This document shows positions 34,019-42,389 of a DNA stretch of 57,304 nucleotides, in pieces. The notes beneath the pieces are model-generated. The model saw nothing but the letters and a program-made list of their open reading frames with translations, was not told the origin of the DNA and searched no databases. Positions within the stretch are counted from its first letter, which is position 1; every line of letters starts with the position of its first letter. The stretch spans positions 1-57,304 of the forward strand of contig CAJATL010000220.1 in the NCBI GenBank assembly GCA_903944895.1, given 5' to 3'. Both the position numbers and the translations under genes were made by a program. The DNA comes from an uncultured Bacteroidota bacterium. Lineage in GTDB: Bacteria; Bacteroidota; Bacteroidia; Bacteroidales; 4484-276.

Positions 34019-35419
34019 ATGAAATCTCCCCATTTTATAAAGCTATTCATTGTTTTTTCGCTTCTTACCGGCTTTCTGCCGGGATTTGGGCAGGATTTTC
34101 AAATTGGTCATCAAAGCAAAACCTACAACGACCCGGCCCGCAACAACCGAAGCATCCCTGTCGAAATTTATTACCCATCCAATCAAAATGGAAATAATGT
34201 GGCTGTGGCCGAAGGACTTTTTCCGGTTATCGTTTTCGGGCATGGTTTTGCCATGACGTATTCGGCTTACACATATCTTTGGGAGGCTTTGGTGCCCCAA
34301 GGTTTTATCATGGTTTTCCCACGTACAGAAGAATCCATTTTTCCGGCGCCAAACCATCTTAATTTTGGGTTGGATATGGCTTTTCTGAGCAGTAAAATGC
34401 TCGATGAAAGAGAAAATCCAGGTTCCCAGTTTTATGGGAAAATCTCACCAAACACTGCCGTGATGGGTCATTCGATGGGCGGAGGCGCAGCTTTTCTGGC
34501 AACAGCCAACAATCCGGATATCACAACGCTAATTACATTTGCTCCTGCCGAAACAAACCCTTCAGCAATTGCAGCCGCGGCACTTTGTACCCTGCCTTCT
34601 TTGGTTTTTGCAGGTTCAAATGATTGCGTCACACCTCCCGCTCAAAATCAAATGCCAATGTTTGAGGCGTTGCCGGATGGACGGAAGACTTTTATCAGCA
34701 TCTCAGGTGGCGGTCATTGCTATTTTGCCGACTATAACTTTTACTGTTCTTTTGGCGAAAATACGTGTTCACCATCGCCATCCATTACCCGCGATCAACA
34801 GCATCAAATCACCCTATCTCTGCTCGTGCCGTTCATTAATTTCCAGCTTAAAGGAAGTTGTGCTTCCTGGCAAATTTTCGATGATCTTTTGGATTCTTCC
34901 AGTGAGATAACTTTTATAAAAGATTGGCCGGTGTCGCCTTTGCTTCAGCAATTTGTGACGGAACCAGGCTGGAGCGCTTTTTCGTTTTATCTCAATCCGG
35001 TTTGTAACTCTTTTCAGAATTTTGCTTCATCTTTTACCGATCAAATCCTTTATTTTACCGATTTTGAAGAGGTGGTTTTTGAGGGCGGAAATATCCCTCC
35101 AAACTTTTTAATGGATCCATCAAAAAGCTACCTGATAAAGCTTTCGGGTGCTGCGAATGCCGGTTCCTGCGGCTTTCGTCGGACTGACAAATCAGTTGCC
35201 CTGGAACCCGGCTGGAATATTTTGCCTGTAATTTCTGAAGTTGGCGTTAATCCGGTTCCGTTATTTTTGCCAAACTCCGGCAAAGTTGATATCATCACCG
35301 AAATTGCCGGAACCAAAATTTACTGGCCTGAGAAAAAAATCAGGACTTTGCTCCTCCTTGAACCGGGAAAAGCTTACCGGATAAAAGTAAATCAAGGATT
35401 TACAGTTACTTTTCCGTGA
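34019..35419 (+). CDS. Secreted alpha/beta hydrolase with C-terminal beta module
   Basis: This 466-residue protein has a signal peptide ending at PGFGQ and an alpha/beta-hydrolase domain of the PAF-acetylhydrolase/dienelactone-hydrolase type. Ser152 lies in MGHSMGGG, Asp202 in AGSNDCV and His233 in GGGHCYF. The C-terminal part, about 315-466, is a two-unit beta module (EPGWSAFSFYLNP... and EPGWNILPV...YWPEKKIRTL). It closely resembles a module in the GH57 protein at 52334-56902 and has no typical T9SS tail. This module may anchor the enzyme to the cell or to a polymer. Confidence 0.85.
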   Translation: MKSPHFIKLFIVFSLLTGFLPGFGQDFQIGHQSKTYNDPARNNRSIPVEIYYPSNQNGNNVAVAEGLFPVIVFGHGFAMTYSAYTYLWEALVPQGFIMVFPRTEESIFPAPNHLNFGLDMAFLSSKMLDERENPGSQFYGKISPNTAVMGHSMGGGAAFLATANNPDITTLITFAPAETNPSAIAAAALCTLPSLVFAGSNDCVTPPAQNQMPMFEALPDGRKTFISISGGGHCYFADYNFYCSFGENTCSPSPSITRDQQHQITLSLLVPFINFQLKGSCASWQIFDDLLDSSSEITFIKDWPVSPLLQQFVTEPGWSAFSFYLNPVCNSFQNFASSFTDQILYFTDFEEVVFEGGNIPPNFLMDPSKSYLIKLSGAANAGSCGFRRTDKSVALEPGWNILPVISEVGVNPVPLFLPNSGKVDIITEIAGTKIYWPEKKIRTLLLLEPGKAYRIKVNQGFTVTFP

Positions 35420-35480
35420 TATTTCAGGTTCATTCTCAAAAATTTAGATTTCAACTGCTGAATTTTCTAAAATAAAATCC

Positions 35481-35488
35481 TATCTTTG
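35481..35488 (+). promoter_or_regulatory. -7 element of ribosomal protein operon
   Basis: TATCTTTG, an exact and common form of the Bacteroidota -7 element, lies 51 bases before rpsF. The -33 position is not well defined. Confidence 0.55.
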
Positions 35489-35538
35489 CCGCCACTTTTA
35501 AAAAATATTAAATTTTTATTAACTTAAATTATCACAAG

Positions 35539-35895
35539 ATGTCAAATCAGTATGAAACCGTTTTCATTTTAACTCCCGTTTTGTCTGAAGATCAGATGAA
35601 GGAAGCGGTTAAGAAGTACCAGAATTTCGTTGTCGAAAAAGGTGCTGAGATGGTGTTTGAGGACCATTGGGGTATGCGAAAATTAGCCTATCCTATCCAG
35701 AAAAAATCAACAGGGTTTTACCACCTTATGGAGTACAGAGCTTCAGGTGACTTTGTTGCAAACCTGGAAATCGCCCTTAAACGCGATGAGCGCGTAATCC
35801 GCTTCTTAACTGTAAAACTCGATAAACATGCCGTTGCTTACAACGAGAAAAAGCGTGCCAGAGTAAAAGAAGAAGTTAAAGAAGAATCAAAGTAA
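35539..35895 (+). CDS. rpsF: 30S ribosomal protein S6
   Basis: This 118-residue S6 protein binds 16S rRNA together with S18. It starts [14 protein letters not shown], has the expected two-layer alpha/beta core ([20 protein letters not shown]) and a charged C-terminal tail rich in Lys and Glu. It is the first gene of the S6-S18-L9 operon with short spacing, an arrangement conserved across Bacteroidota. Confidence 0.98.
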   Translation: MSNQYETVFILTPVLSEDQMKEAVKKYQNFVVEKGAEMVFEDHWGMRKLAYPIQKKSTGFYHLMEYRASGDFVANLEIALKRDERVIRFLTVKLDKHAVAYNEKKRARVKEEVKEESK

Positions 35896-35925
35896 CCTAT
35901 TACAAATCTTTAAACAACAGAAAAA

Positions 35926-36195
35926 ATGGCTATACAAAATTCGGATATTAAATACTTAACCCCCATCGCAGTTGACGTTAAGAAAAAGAAATACTGCCGC
36001 TTTAAAAAAGCTGGGATTAAATATATCGACTACAAAGACGCTGATTTCCTTTTGAAATTTGTAAACGAGCAAGGTAAAATTTTACCACGCCGTATTACCG
36101 GAACATCAACAAAATACCAGAAAAAAGTTGCACAGGCTGTTAAAAGAGCCCGTCATCTGTGCTTAATGCCTTATGTTGCTGACTTATTAAAATAG
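35926..36195 (+). CDS. rpsR: 30S ribosomal protein S18
   Basis: This 89-residue basic protein forms a heterodimer with S6 on the 30S platform. Typical segments are [21 protein letters not shown] and the [22 protein letters not shown] stretch. It lies 30 bases after rpsF. Confidence 0.98.
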   Translation: MAIQNSDIKYLTPIAVDVKKKKYCRFKKAGIKYIDYKDADFLLKFVNEQGKILPRRITGTSTKYQKKVAQAVKRARHLCLMPYVADLLK

Positions 36196-36208
36196 AGGAG
36201 AGAGAACA

Positions 36209-36658
36209 ATGGAAATAATTTTGAAACAAGACATGCTAAACCTCGGTTACGAAAACGAGGTTGTGAAAGTGAAAAATGGTTATGCCCGTAACTACCTCAT
36301 CCCACAAGGAATGGCTATTCTGGCAACAAGTACCAATAAAAAAATTCTTGCTGAAGTAAACAAGCAAAAATCCTTTAAAGAACAAAAATTACGCAAAGAA
36401 GCCGATACCATGGCTCAGTTGCTGAATAAAATTGTTCTTAAAATCGGTGCTAAAGCTGGTACTTCAGGAAAAATTTTCGGCTCGGTTAACGCTATCCAGA
36501 TTGTTGATGCCCTCAAAACTCAACATGGCTACGAAATCGACAAACGCAAAGTTTCTGTTGACGGTGAATCGATTAAAGAATTAGGTTCATACAAATCAAC
36601 AGTAAGCCTTTACAAAGATATCAAAGCTGAACTCAAATTTGAAGTTGTAGCTGAGTAA
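36209..36658 (+). CDS. rplI: 50S ribosomal protein L9
   Basis: This 149-residue protein has an N-terminal domain with EIILKQDMLNLGYENEVVKVKNGYARNYLIP-type sequence (given here in parts), a long connecting helix and a C-terminal RNA-binding domain (GKIFGSVNA). It lies 13 bases after rpsR, with an AGGAG-like sequence before the ATG, and a hairpin terminator closes the operon. Confidence 0.98.
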   Translation: MEIILKQDMLNLGYENEVVKVKNGYARNYLIPQGMAILATSTNKKILAEVNKQKSFKEQKLRKEADTMAQLLNKIVLKIGAKAGTSGKIFGSVNAIQIVDALKTQHGYEIDKRKVSVDGESIKELGSYKSTVSLYKDIKAELKFEVVAE

Positions 36659-36679
36659 AATAAATCTTTCAATAAAAGA

Positions 36680-36707
36680 AAAGTCCCTTTGTTGAGGGAC
36701 TTTTTTT
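36680..36707 (+). terminator. Terminator of rpsF-rpsR-rplI
   Basis: AAAGTCCCT and AGGGACTTT form a 9-base stem with a 6-base loop, followed by an uninterrupted T tract. Confidence 0.88.
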
Positions 36708-36892
36708 ATGGAATTATTTTTACATAATCCAGGTGGAAAGATTAAAATAGCAGTCGGCTGATCTCATCCCCTAAGCGCTTCCCTGCAAGGAGAGGGGGAA
36801 TAAAAATCCGGTTAGAAATGAATTTAAACTGAGATTTGGATTTTTTTTGTTTTGGTTAAATTTCTGACAAAAAAATAAGTAAAAGGTTAAAA

Positions 36893-37648
36893 ATGCTCTC
36901 GTTAAGTAAACTTAAATATCTCAAATCGCTGCACCTGCAAAAGTTTCGCGACGAATACCAGGAATTTGTGGTCGAGGGACCGAAAATGGTGGCCGAGCTG
37001 CTTAAAAGCGATTTTAAAGTAACAGGAATTTACGCTTTAAAAACCTGGGACTCCGGTCAGCGGGGGATTCCGGTTTCAATCCAAAATCTTACCGAAATTA
37101 TTTCTCCGGCAGAACTGGTACGAATCAGCAACCTCAAGACGCCCAATGAAGTTCTGGCTACGGCAAAAATCCCCGAAAGGATTATTGAAGAAAGCATGTA
37201 CGATGATTTGGTTTTGATGCTCAGCCAGATTTCCGATCCTGGAAATCTTGGAACCATCATCAGGATTGCGGATTGGTTCGGGCTAAAAAATATCATTTGT
37301 TCCCCGGATTCGGTGGAGGTTTTCAATCCTAAGGTTGTGCAGGCCAGCATGGGTTCATTGTTTCGGGTTAAGGTTCATTATGCCGATTTAAAAGAAGTTT
37401 TGTCTGGGATTAATAGCAATATTCCTGTTTTTGGGGCTTATCTTGAAGGCCGGAATATTTACAGGGAAATCCTTCCTCAAAAGGGAATTATCATCATTGG
37501 TAACGAATCGCGCGGAATTGACGACCTGCTTGAAACATTTGTTACAAAAAAATTGTTTATTCCTTCGTTTTCGGGTGGTGCCGAATCGCTGAATGCCTCG
37601 GTGGCAACGGCAATTATCTGCTCAGAATTCAGGAGAAACACAAACTAA
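36893..37648 (+). CDS. TrmH/SpoU-family RNA 2'-O-methyltransferase
   Basis: This 251-residue SPOUT enzyme has an N-terminal substrate-binding domain (about 1-90, beginning SLSKLKYLKSLHLQKFR) and a knotted catalytic domain. Its motifs are ISDPGNLGTIIRIADWFG (motif 1), IIIIGNESRGI (motif 2) and IPSFSGGAESLNASVATAII (motif 3). It uses SAM to methylate ribose in rRNA or tRNA; the exact target cannot be told. Confidence 0.93.
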   Translation: MLSLSKLKYLKSLHLQKFRDEYQEFVVEGPKMVAELLKSDFKVTGIYALKTWDSGQRGIPVSIQNLTEIISPAELVRISNLKTPNEVLATAKIPERIIEESMYDDLVLMLSQISDPGNLGTIIRIADWFGLKNIICSPDSVEVFNPKVVQASMGSLFRVKVHYADLKEVLSGINSNIPVFGAYLEGRNIYREILPQKGIIIIGNESRGIDDLLETFVTKKLFIPSFSGGAESLNASVATAIICSEFRRNTN

Positions 37649-37726
37649 AAGTATAATTTAGCCGACGTAATTTCTAAATGGATTATTTTGTTCTAAAATT
37701 GTAAAATCGAAAAAAATGATAAAATC

Positions 37727-37921
37727 ATGATTAAACTTATCATCATATCAATTGTCCTGCTTGGATTGGCTGTAGCAGGAATCGCAGTAAAAATGCTGTT
37801 AACAAAAGATGGCGAATTTAAAAAATCGTGCAGCAGCGTTGACCCAAACACCGGCGAACGCCTGGGCTGCTCTTGTGGTGGCGAAAAACAGGGAAGCTGC
37901 AGGAATAATGAAATCGAATGA
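37727..37921 (+). CDS. Small Cys-rich membrane protein (NqrM-like pattern)
   Basis: This 64-residue protein has one N-terminal membrane helix (LIIISIVLLGLAVAGIAV), a charged KDGEFKKSC segment, then a Cys cluster (GCSCGG...GSC). The pattern resembles the small DUF539/NqrM-type proteins needed for maturation of the Na(+)-translocating NADH:quinone reductase, but no nqr genes are in the window, so the match is tentative. It ends 42 bases before a bidirectional hairpin. Confidence 0.7.
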   Translation: MIKLIIISIVLLGLAVAGIAVKMLLTKDGEFKKSCSSVDPNTGERLGCSCGGEKQGSCRNNEIE

Positions 37922-37963
37922 ACCGGATTTTCAAGGGAATTTAAAAGGCACTAATTTTCAATG

Positions 37964-37998
37964 AAGCGTTCCGAACCCTCAAAGAGTTCGGAACGCTT
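37964..37998. terminator. Bidirectional terminator between convergent genes
   Basis: AAGCGTTCCGAAC and GTTCGGAACGCTT form a perfect 13-base stem between the small membrane protein gene (plus) and the WbqC gene (minus). Confidence 0.85.
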
Positions 37999-38016
37999 TC
38001 ATTTTGGTGATTGAAT

Positions 38017-38652
38017 TTATAGCAAGCCCTGTAAGATGTATTCCCTTGTTCCCGGCCCTTCATTAAAAAGCAAATCGAGGATGCTTAATCCGGGCAAAAA
38101 GTCATAGCGCGACTGAAAAACCTGGTAGTACGGTTTCAGCGGAAACAAGATAAATGGTTTTTTTGGAGTCATGATTTCGCGGTAGTCCCCGAGTCCTGCC
38201 GGGCTTTTTTCGTAGCTTTCGGTAAAATTTACATTGATTTTTAAGTCGGTTAAATCCAGAATAAAGTTCAATAAAAGCTGGTTGTATTGAACCAGATTTT
38301 TTGCGGGCATCTCAAACATAGGTTTTAAATCATCGCAGTAATACATAAAATAGGGCGATTTTGCGTAAGCTGATTCAATGGCCCGCCAATGAATAATCTG
38401 CCAGTTCTGATGGTCAGAAATTGCGATGTCCTTTGTTTTTGAATGATTGCCCTGAGGTTTAATTACCGGAACTGTCAAAGCTAATTTGCCGTTTGCCGAA
38501 TAAATCTCGCAACGATTCCGGTAGGTTTGTTTGGGATAAGTTTCGTGAATTTCGATAAAAACTTCATCGGCAGCAGCCATCAGCATAAAATACTGGATTG
38601 ATGGGAAATAGGCGGTTGGCAGCAGTATTGAAGTGTTTTTATTCTTCATCAT
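38017..38652 (-). CDS. WbqC-family protein
   Basis: This protein of about 211 residues from the ATG at 38650-38652 matches the WbqC family in several places: LLPTAYFPSIQYFMLM, the YRNRCEIYSANG segment, LTVPVIKPQGN, the AIESAYAKSPYFMYY core, and the C-terminal LSILDLLFNEGP. WbqC-like proteins are implicated in surface polysaccharide biosynthesis, but the catalytic role is unclear. A TATTTTTG element lies just upstream on the minus strand (38669-38676); a longer start at 38694 would run through it. Confidence 0.9.
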   Translation of the reverse strand: MMKNKNTSILLPTAYFPSIQYFMLMAAADEVFIEIHETYPKQTYRNRCEIYSANGKLALTVPVIKPQGNHSKTKDIAISDHQNWQIIHWRAIESAYAKSPYFMYYCDDLKPMFEMPAKNLVQYNQLLLNFILDLTDLKINVNFTESYEKSPAGLGDYREIMTPKKPFILFPLKPYYQVFQSRYDFLPGLSILDLLFNEGPGTREYILQGLL

Positions 38653-38668
38653 GATTTTCTTTAGCGGG

Positions 38669-38676
38669 CAAAAATA
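38669..38676 (-). promoter_or_regulatory. -7 element before wbqC-like gene
   Basis: The minus strand reads TATTTTTG, fitting TAnnTTTG, 16 bases upstream of the chosen ATG. It lies downstream of the terminator that closes the thioredoxin gene, consistent with a separate transcription unit. Confidence 0.45.
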
Positions 38677-38682
38677 CCAAAA

Positions 38683-38710
38683 AAAATGCGGCACTTTCGG
38701 GCCGCATTTT
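38683..38710 (-). terminator. Terminator after thioredoxin gene
   Basis: AAAATGCGGC and GCCGCATTTT form a perfect 10-base stem with an 8-base loop; on the minus strand a T tract follows. Confidence 0.85.
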
Positions 38711-38733
38711 CATTTTCGATGATTCATTTATTT

Positions 38734-39105
38734 TTAATTCACTGCTTCTTTTTTAGGTTGCAGCAAAACGTCGTTGATAGCCTGGATCAGCGATGCTTTT
38801 GGTAAAGCGCCCTGTGCCATCTGTGGCTGGCCATCCATCGGGCAAAACAATAACGAAGGAATGCTGCGAATTCCGAAAGCTCCCGAAAGTTCCTGCTGAT
38901 CTTCAGTGTCCACTTTGTAAATATTGATTTTGCCTTTGAATTCTACGGCGAGTTCTTCCAAAATCGGGGCAACCATTTTGCATGGCTGGCACCAATCGGC
39001 GTAGAAATCGATCAAACAAGGTAAATTGCCTTCAAAATTCCATTCCTGGTTCTTTTCGAAATTAAATACTTTTTCGAGAAAAGTTTCTTTTGTGAGATGT
39101 TCCAT
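38734..39105 (-). CDS. Thioredoxin
   Basis: This 123-residue cytosolic thioredoxin has the active site DFYADWCQPCKM and the conserved cis-proline region RSIPSLLF. There is no signal peptide. It is closely related in sequence to the lipoprotein thioredoxin encoded 50 bases upstream on the same strand, pointing to tandem duplication. It can supply electrons to enzymes such as the Bcp peroxiredoxin encoded in this window. Confidence 0.95.
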   Translation of the reverse strand: MEHLTKETFLEKVFNFEKNQEWNFEGNLPCLIDFYADWCQPCKMVAPILEELAVEFKGKINIYKVDTEDQQELSGAFGIRSIPSLLFCPMDGQPQMAQGALPKASLIQAINDVLLQPKKEAVN

Positions 39106-39155
39106 AATATATTCGTTGTTAAAATTTTATTTGATTCTTTAAAAATTTGATGCTA

Positions 39156-39668
39156 TTATTTTAATAAAAATTCTTTGATAATCTGCTCAAAAGCAGCTTT
39201 GTCTTTGAAGCCACGATCCATGCTGGGCTTGCCATTGGCTGGAATGTAAAGAAATGCAGGTATGCTGGAAATCTGAAATAATGCTGCCAGGTCGCGTTCT
39301 TTATCAGTGTTGATTTTGTAAACTTTGATTTTGCCTTTGTAATCGTTGGAAATTTCTTCGAGTACCGGCGAAACCATTTTACAAGGTTTGCACCAATCGG
39401 CATAAAAATCGATGATTGCCGGCTCTGAACCTTCGTAAACCCATTCCTGGGGATTTTTTTCGAAATCCCAGATTTTTTCTTTAAAGGTTGCTTTGGTTAA
39501 AAACTCAGGTGATATGGCTCCATCGTTGCCTGGAGCAGATGCAACAGTTTTGTTACCATCTTTTCCGGAAACAGAATTCTTGTCGTTTCCGCCGTTGGTG
39601 TTGCTGCAAGCCGTTACAGATATGGCCAGTATTGCAACAATAAATAAATACGAATTGATTTTTCTCAT
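39156..39668 (-). CDS. Thioredoxin-fold lipoprotein
   Basis: This 170-residue protein has a lipoprotein signal (LFIVAILAISVTAC, lipobox VTAC), an Asn/Gly/Lys-rich linker, and a thioredoxin domain with DFYADWCKPCKM and SSIPAFLYI. It acts outside the cytoplasmic membrane, probably as a reductant or disulfide handler. Residues from LTKATF to the end align with the neighbouring cytosolic thioredoxin over the whole domain. The ATG at 39666-39668 is preceded by a TATCTTTG element on the minus strand (39714-39721). Confidence 0.94.
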   Translation of the reverse strand: MRKINSYLFIVAILAISVTACSNTNGGNDKNSVSGKDGNKTVASAPGNDGAISPEFLTKATFKEKIWDFEKNPQEWVYEGSEPAIIDFYADWCKPCKMVSPVLEEISNDYKGKIKVYKINTDKERDLAALFQISSIPAFLYIPANGKPSMDRGFKDKAAFEQIIKEFLLK

Positions 39669-39713
39669 AATATTTTAATTTATCTGGTTACAGTGATCTT
39701 TAAAATTTCGCTG

Positions 39714-39721
39714 CAAAGATA
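39714..39721 (-). promoter_or_regulatory. -7 element of thioredoxin pair
   Basis: The minus strand reads TATCTTTG, an exact -7 element, 45 bases upstream of the lipoprotein thioredoxin; it probably drives both thioredoxin genes. Confidence 0.5.
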
Positions 39722-39845
39722 TTTCTTTTTTTTATTTTAAAGCGTTTCAGTATCACTTTTTAACTATTTTTGCAAAATAATTTTCAAAACAAAATTGGGC
39801 TTCATGCCGCAATTATTCGACTAATGAGGTAAATACCAGTAAATC

Positions 39846-40274
39846 ATGAAAAACTTTTTGATAAACTTTAAACCTCTCGAGTTTCAAACGACCTTTTCGA
39901 ACGAAGAGCGATGCCTCGAATTTCTTGCCGGTGAAAAATGGAAGGGTGGTTATGTTTGCAAAAAATGTGGCCATACCAATTATTGCAGCGGAAAAACGCC
40001 ATTTTCGCGTCGTTGTACCAGGTGCAAGCACGACGAATCTGCCACGTCACATACCATCTTTCACCGTTGCAAAATACCTTTGGTCAGTGCTTTTGAAATC
40101 GCTTACACCGTGTGCGGCAGCCCTTCGGTTTCGTCGTATGAGCTTTCGCGCCAACTGCACACCCGTCAGATGACCTGTTGGAAGTTTAAGAAAAAGATTG
40201 CCGAATGCATCGAAACAAACGGAGATTTCACCGTCATCGAAAATCAGGAAAGCCAGGTTGTAAAAGCTGTTTGA
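39846..40274 (+). CDS. Stand-alone IS1595-type transposase zinc-ribbon protein
   Basis: This 142-residue protein matches the N-terminal region of IS1595/ISXO2-type transposases. It has a zinc ribbon with Cys38/Cys41 (VCKKCG) and Cys57/Cys60 (CTRCKHDES), and the following TSHTIFHRCKIPLVSAFEIAY helix region with HTH-like LSRQLHTRQMTCWKFKKKI. The catalytic DDE domain is absent. I see no terminal inverted repeats or target duplication. It is either a remnant of an insertion sequence or a domesticated DNA-binding protein. It is bounded downstream by a perfect hairpin. Confidence 0.8.
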   Translation: MKNFLINFKPLEFQTTFSNEERCLEFLAGEKWKGGYVCKKCGHTNYCSGKTPFSRRCTRCKHDESATSHTIFHRCKIPLVSAFEIAYTVCGSPSVSSYELSRQLHTRQMTCWKFKKKIAECIETNGDFTVIENQESQVVKAV

Positions 40275-40310
40275 GGTTTTTTCAGAATTTTTTTGGGTGG
40301 TATTTTAAAT

Positions 40311-40344
40311 AAAAAAGGCTGCCAAATTAATGACAGCCTTTTTA
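40311..40344. terminator. Bidirectional terminator between transposase-like gene and tRNA-His
   Basis: AAAAAGGCTG (40312-40321) and CAGCCTTTTT (40334-40343) form a perfect 10-base stem with A and T tracts on both sides, suitable for ending the plus-strand gene and the minus-strand tRNA. Confidence 0.8.
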
Positions 40345-40351
40345 AAATCCG

Positions 40352-40425
40352 GGTGGAAGATGGGGCTCGAACCCACGACCCTTGGAACCACAATCCAATG
40401 CTCTAACCAGCTGAGCTACATCCAC
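40352..40425 (-). tRNA. tRNA-His (anticodon GTG)
   Basis: On the minus strand this folds as a cloverleaf: acceptor GTGGATG with CTTCCAC, D arm GCTC...GAGC, anticodon stem TTGGA/TCCAA with loop TTGTGGT (anticodon GTG), and T arm GTGGG TTCGAGC CCCAT. The discriminator is C73, and a G precedes position 1 (40426), the G-1:C73 identity pair of tRNA-His. CCA is not encoded. One T-T mismatch occurs in the acceptor stem (positions 6/67). Confidence 0.95.
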
Positions 40426-40601
40426 CATGTTGAAAAACGCGTTGCAAAAATAATCATTTTCAAAAGAGAATGATTTTTTATTAAAAAAATCTTTTTCTTT
40501 TCGCCTGTAGTCTCGTGAAAATCATGCTTCAAGTATTTGAAAAACAAACCAAAGGAGGATAAAACAGGTGTTTTGAAATGGCAGCAATTTTAAAAATCCG
40601 G

Positions 40602-42113
40602 TTAAAATGAAAGATGCCGGCAGTCATGATAGGGTTTATATCTGCTACAATCGCCTTTTAGAATATTGTATTTTACCGAAAAGTAAAAATCAAGGCCTGT
40701 AAAATCGCTGTAGTTAAGGAAACCACCTAATTTCTCGGTTCCGAAGCTGAAGAAATAAATCCTGGCAAAGACGCCTAAACGTGGTTTTTGAAAATCATAA
40801 AGTGATAGCGGAAATCCAATCTCAAACCATCTCGATTCGTAGCGCACACTTAAAATTGCCTGTGCAGGTCGCGATAACTGGACATTAGAAATTTTAAGCG
40901 GCAAAACAAAGGTGGTATTCAGAAACCAGTTTTGGAAATATTGATAATCGGCCTGAAAACTCAATGCTGCAGGTAATCCTATTTTAAATGAAGTAGCTTT
41001 TAAAGATGCCGCGGTATCGCCATAAAACACCTGACTCAGATCTTTTACCACTGTATTCAGATTTTCAAATTCCAGGGTGTCAACTTCATCCCAATAAACA
41101 TCAATGTCAGAAAAGCCATGTACCTGAGCATTTTCCGAAAATTTTACAGAGCCAACGTCAATCAACGAAAGCCCGGCTTTAAATAGATAATCTTCGTAGG
41201 CATAGCTACAGAATTTTTTTGGTTTCGATCGGGAAGGGTAGGTCATACTTTTTTCGTACATCACTCCAAGATCAACAGCATTGCCTTTTCCTTTAAAGAA
41301 ATTACCATCATCCGGATAAATATTTTCATCATAATCATAAGGCAGCGAAAAGCCACTTTCGCCTTCCAGATTATTGATATCTAAAGTAGTATCGTTTACA
41401 AGGGTATATTCGGTGCTGTTATTATTGATGTAAGCACTGCCATAGCCAAACAGATGTCTGAGGTTTATTCCGCCTGACCAACGATTTTGCCTGTACTCAC
41501 TTAGCACGCCCGAAAAATTGATTCCAACTTCACCCCATTCCAATGTTTCGGAATCGAATTTTCCATTGATATTTTTGGTGCCATACAAGGTATCGTATTG
41601 AAGGCCTTCAAACATCAAAACTGCGATGTCGTCGGGAAGATCATTTATTGATGTAACCGTTGTGGCCTTGGTAAAAACCCCAAAAGCAAGCTTTCCAAGA
41701 GCAATCGAAAACGACGGTCCCATCAGATCATTACGCTGGAATCCATCAACTTTCTGGATGGCCCGATTATAATCAAGGCCTTGTCCGGGAATATCCACAC
41801 CAGGTAATTGCGGATTTTTACTCAGATAATTCATAAAATTATAATCCTCCTTGTGGATGTACAGAAAGTTGTTTTCGAGAAAAAAACCTCCACTTAAAAA
41901 ATTGATATCCAGAAAAAGTTTTGAATTAAATGTGGCTGCCGGGTTGAGTTGTGCGGCATTGATGCCCCCAAAATTGCTGGTGGTGAGACCGACTTTTTCC
42001 TGAGCAACCAGAAAATGAGCCGAAAACAGAAGCATGACCAGGATCAAACTAAAATACACCACATGCTTTTCGCGAAAAATTGGTGAAGGATGATTTCGTC
42101 TTTTTTCTGACAA
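40602..42113 (-). CDS. Outer-membrane barrel protein (DUF5723-like)
   Basis: This protein of up to 503 residues has a secretion signal (SLILVMLLFSAHFLVAQ) followed by many amphipathic beta strands and the early motif GGINAAQLNPAATFNSKLFLD (broken here for length). It is a pattern I associate with the Bacteroidota DUF5723 outer-membrane barrel family. No ATG precedes the signal peptide: the frame opens at TTG 42113, and GTG codons at 42062 and 42059 are alternative starts that would give a shorter n-region. Function unknown; it is not coupled to a neighbour. Confidence 0.85.
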   Translation of the reverse strand: MSEKRRNHPSPIFREKHVVYFSLILVMLLFSAHFLVAQEKVGLTTSNFGGINAAQLNPAATFNSKLFLDINFLSGGFFLENNFLYIHKEDYNFMNYLSKNPQLPGVDIPGQGLDYNRAIQKVDGFQRNDLMGPSFSIALGKLAFGVFTKATTVTSINDLPDDIAVLMFEGLQYDTLYGTKNINGKFDSETLEWGEVGINFSGVLSEYRQNRWSGGINLRHLFGYGSAYINNNSTEYTLVNDTTLDINNLEGESGFSLPYDYDENIYPDDGNFFKGKGNAVDLGVMYEKSMTYPSRSKPKKFCSYAYEDYLFKAGLSLIDVGSVKFSENAQVHGFSDIDVYWDEVDTLEFENLNTVVKDLSQVFYGDTAASLKATSFKIGLPAALSFQADYQYFQNWFLNTTFVLPLKISNVQLSRPAQAILSVRYESRWFEIGFPLSLYDFQKPRLGVFARIYFFSFGTEKLGGFLNYSDFTGLDFYFSVKYNILKGDCSRYKPYHDCRHLSF

Positions 42114-42389
42114 AGTAAATGAGCTATTTGAGTATTGGAAGGAAATTTCGAATTTTATCCTGATTAAAACAAGGTAACACCAAAAAGCAAAAAATGATGA
42201 CTTTCAATGACAATGTTTTTGTTAAAAATGTTGATCAGGCTGCTAAAGTATGTATTTTAAATTGAATGCTCCATAATAATGTTTTCGGTTCCCGGATTCA
42301 TGGATTTTGATATTTCACTTTTTATAACATCATAACAAATAGATTCAAATAGATTAATTGATACTTTTATCGCCTAAAATAAAAAACTC

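Noticed and set aside
39846-40425. Integration of a mobile element at tRNA-His
   Set aside because: No integrase and no duplicated tRNA 3' end was seen near the tRNA; a plain bidirectional terminator lies between it and the transposase-like gene.
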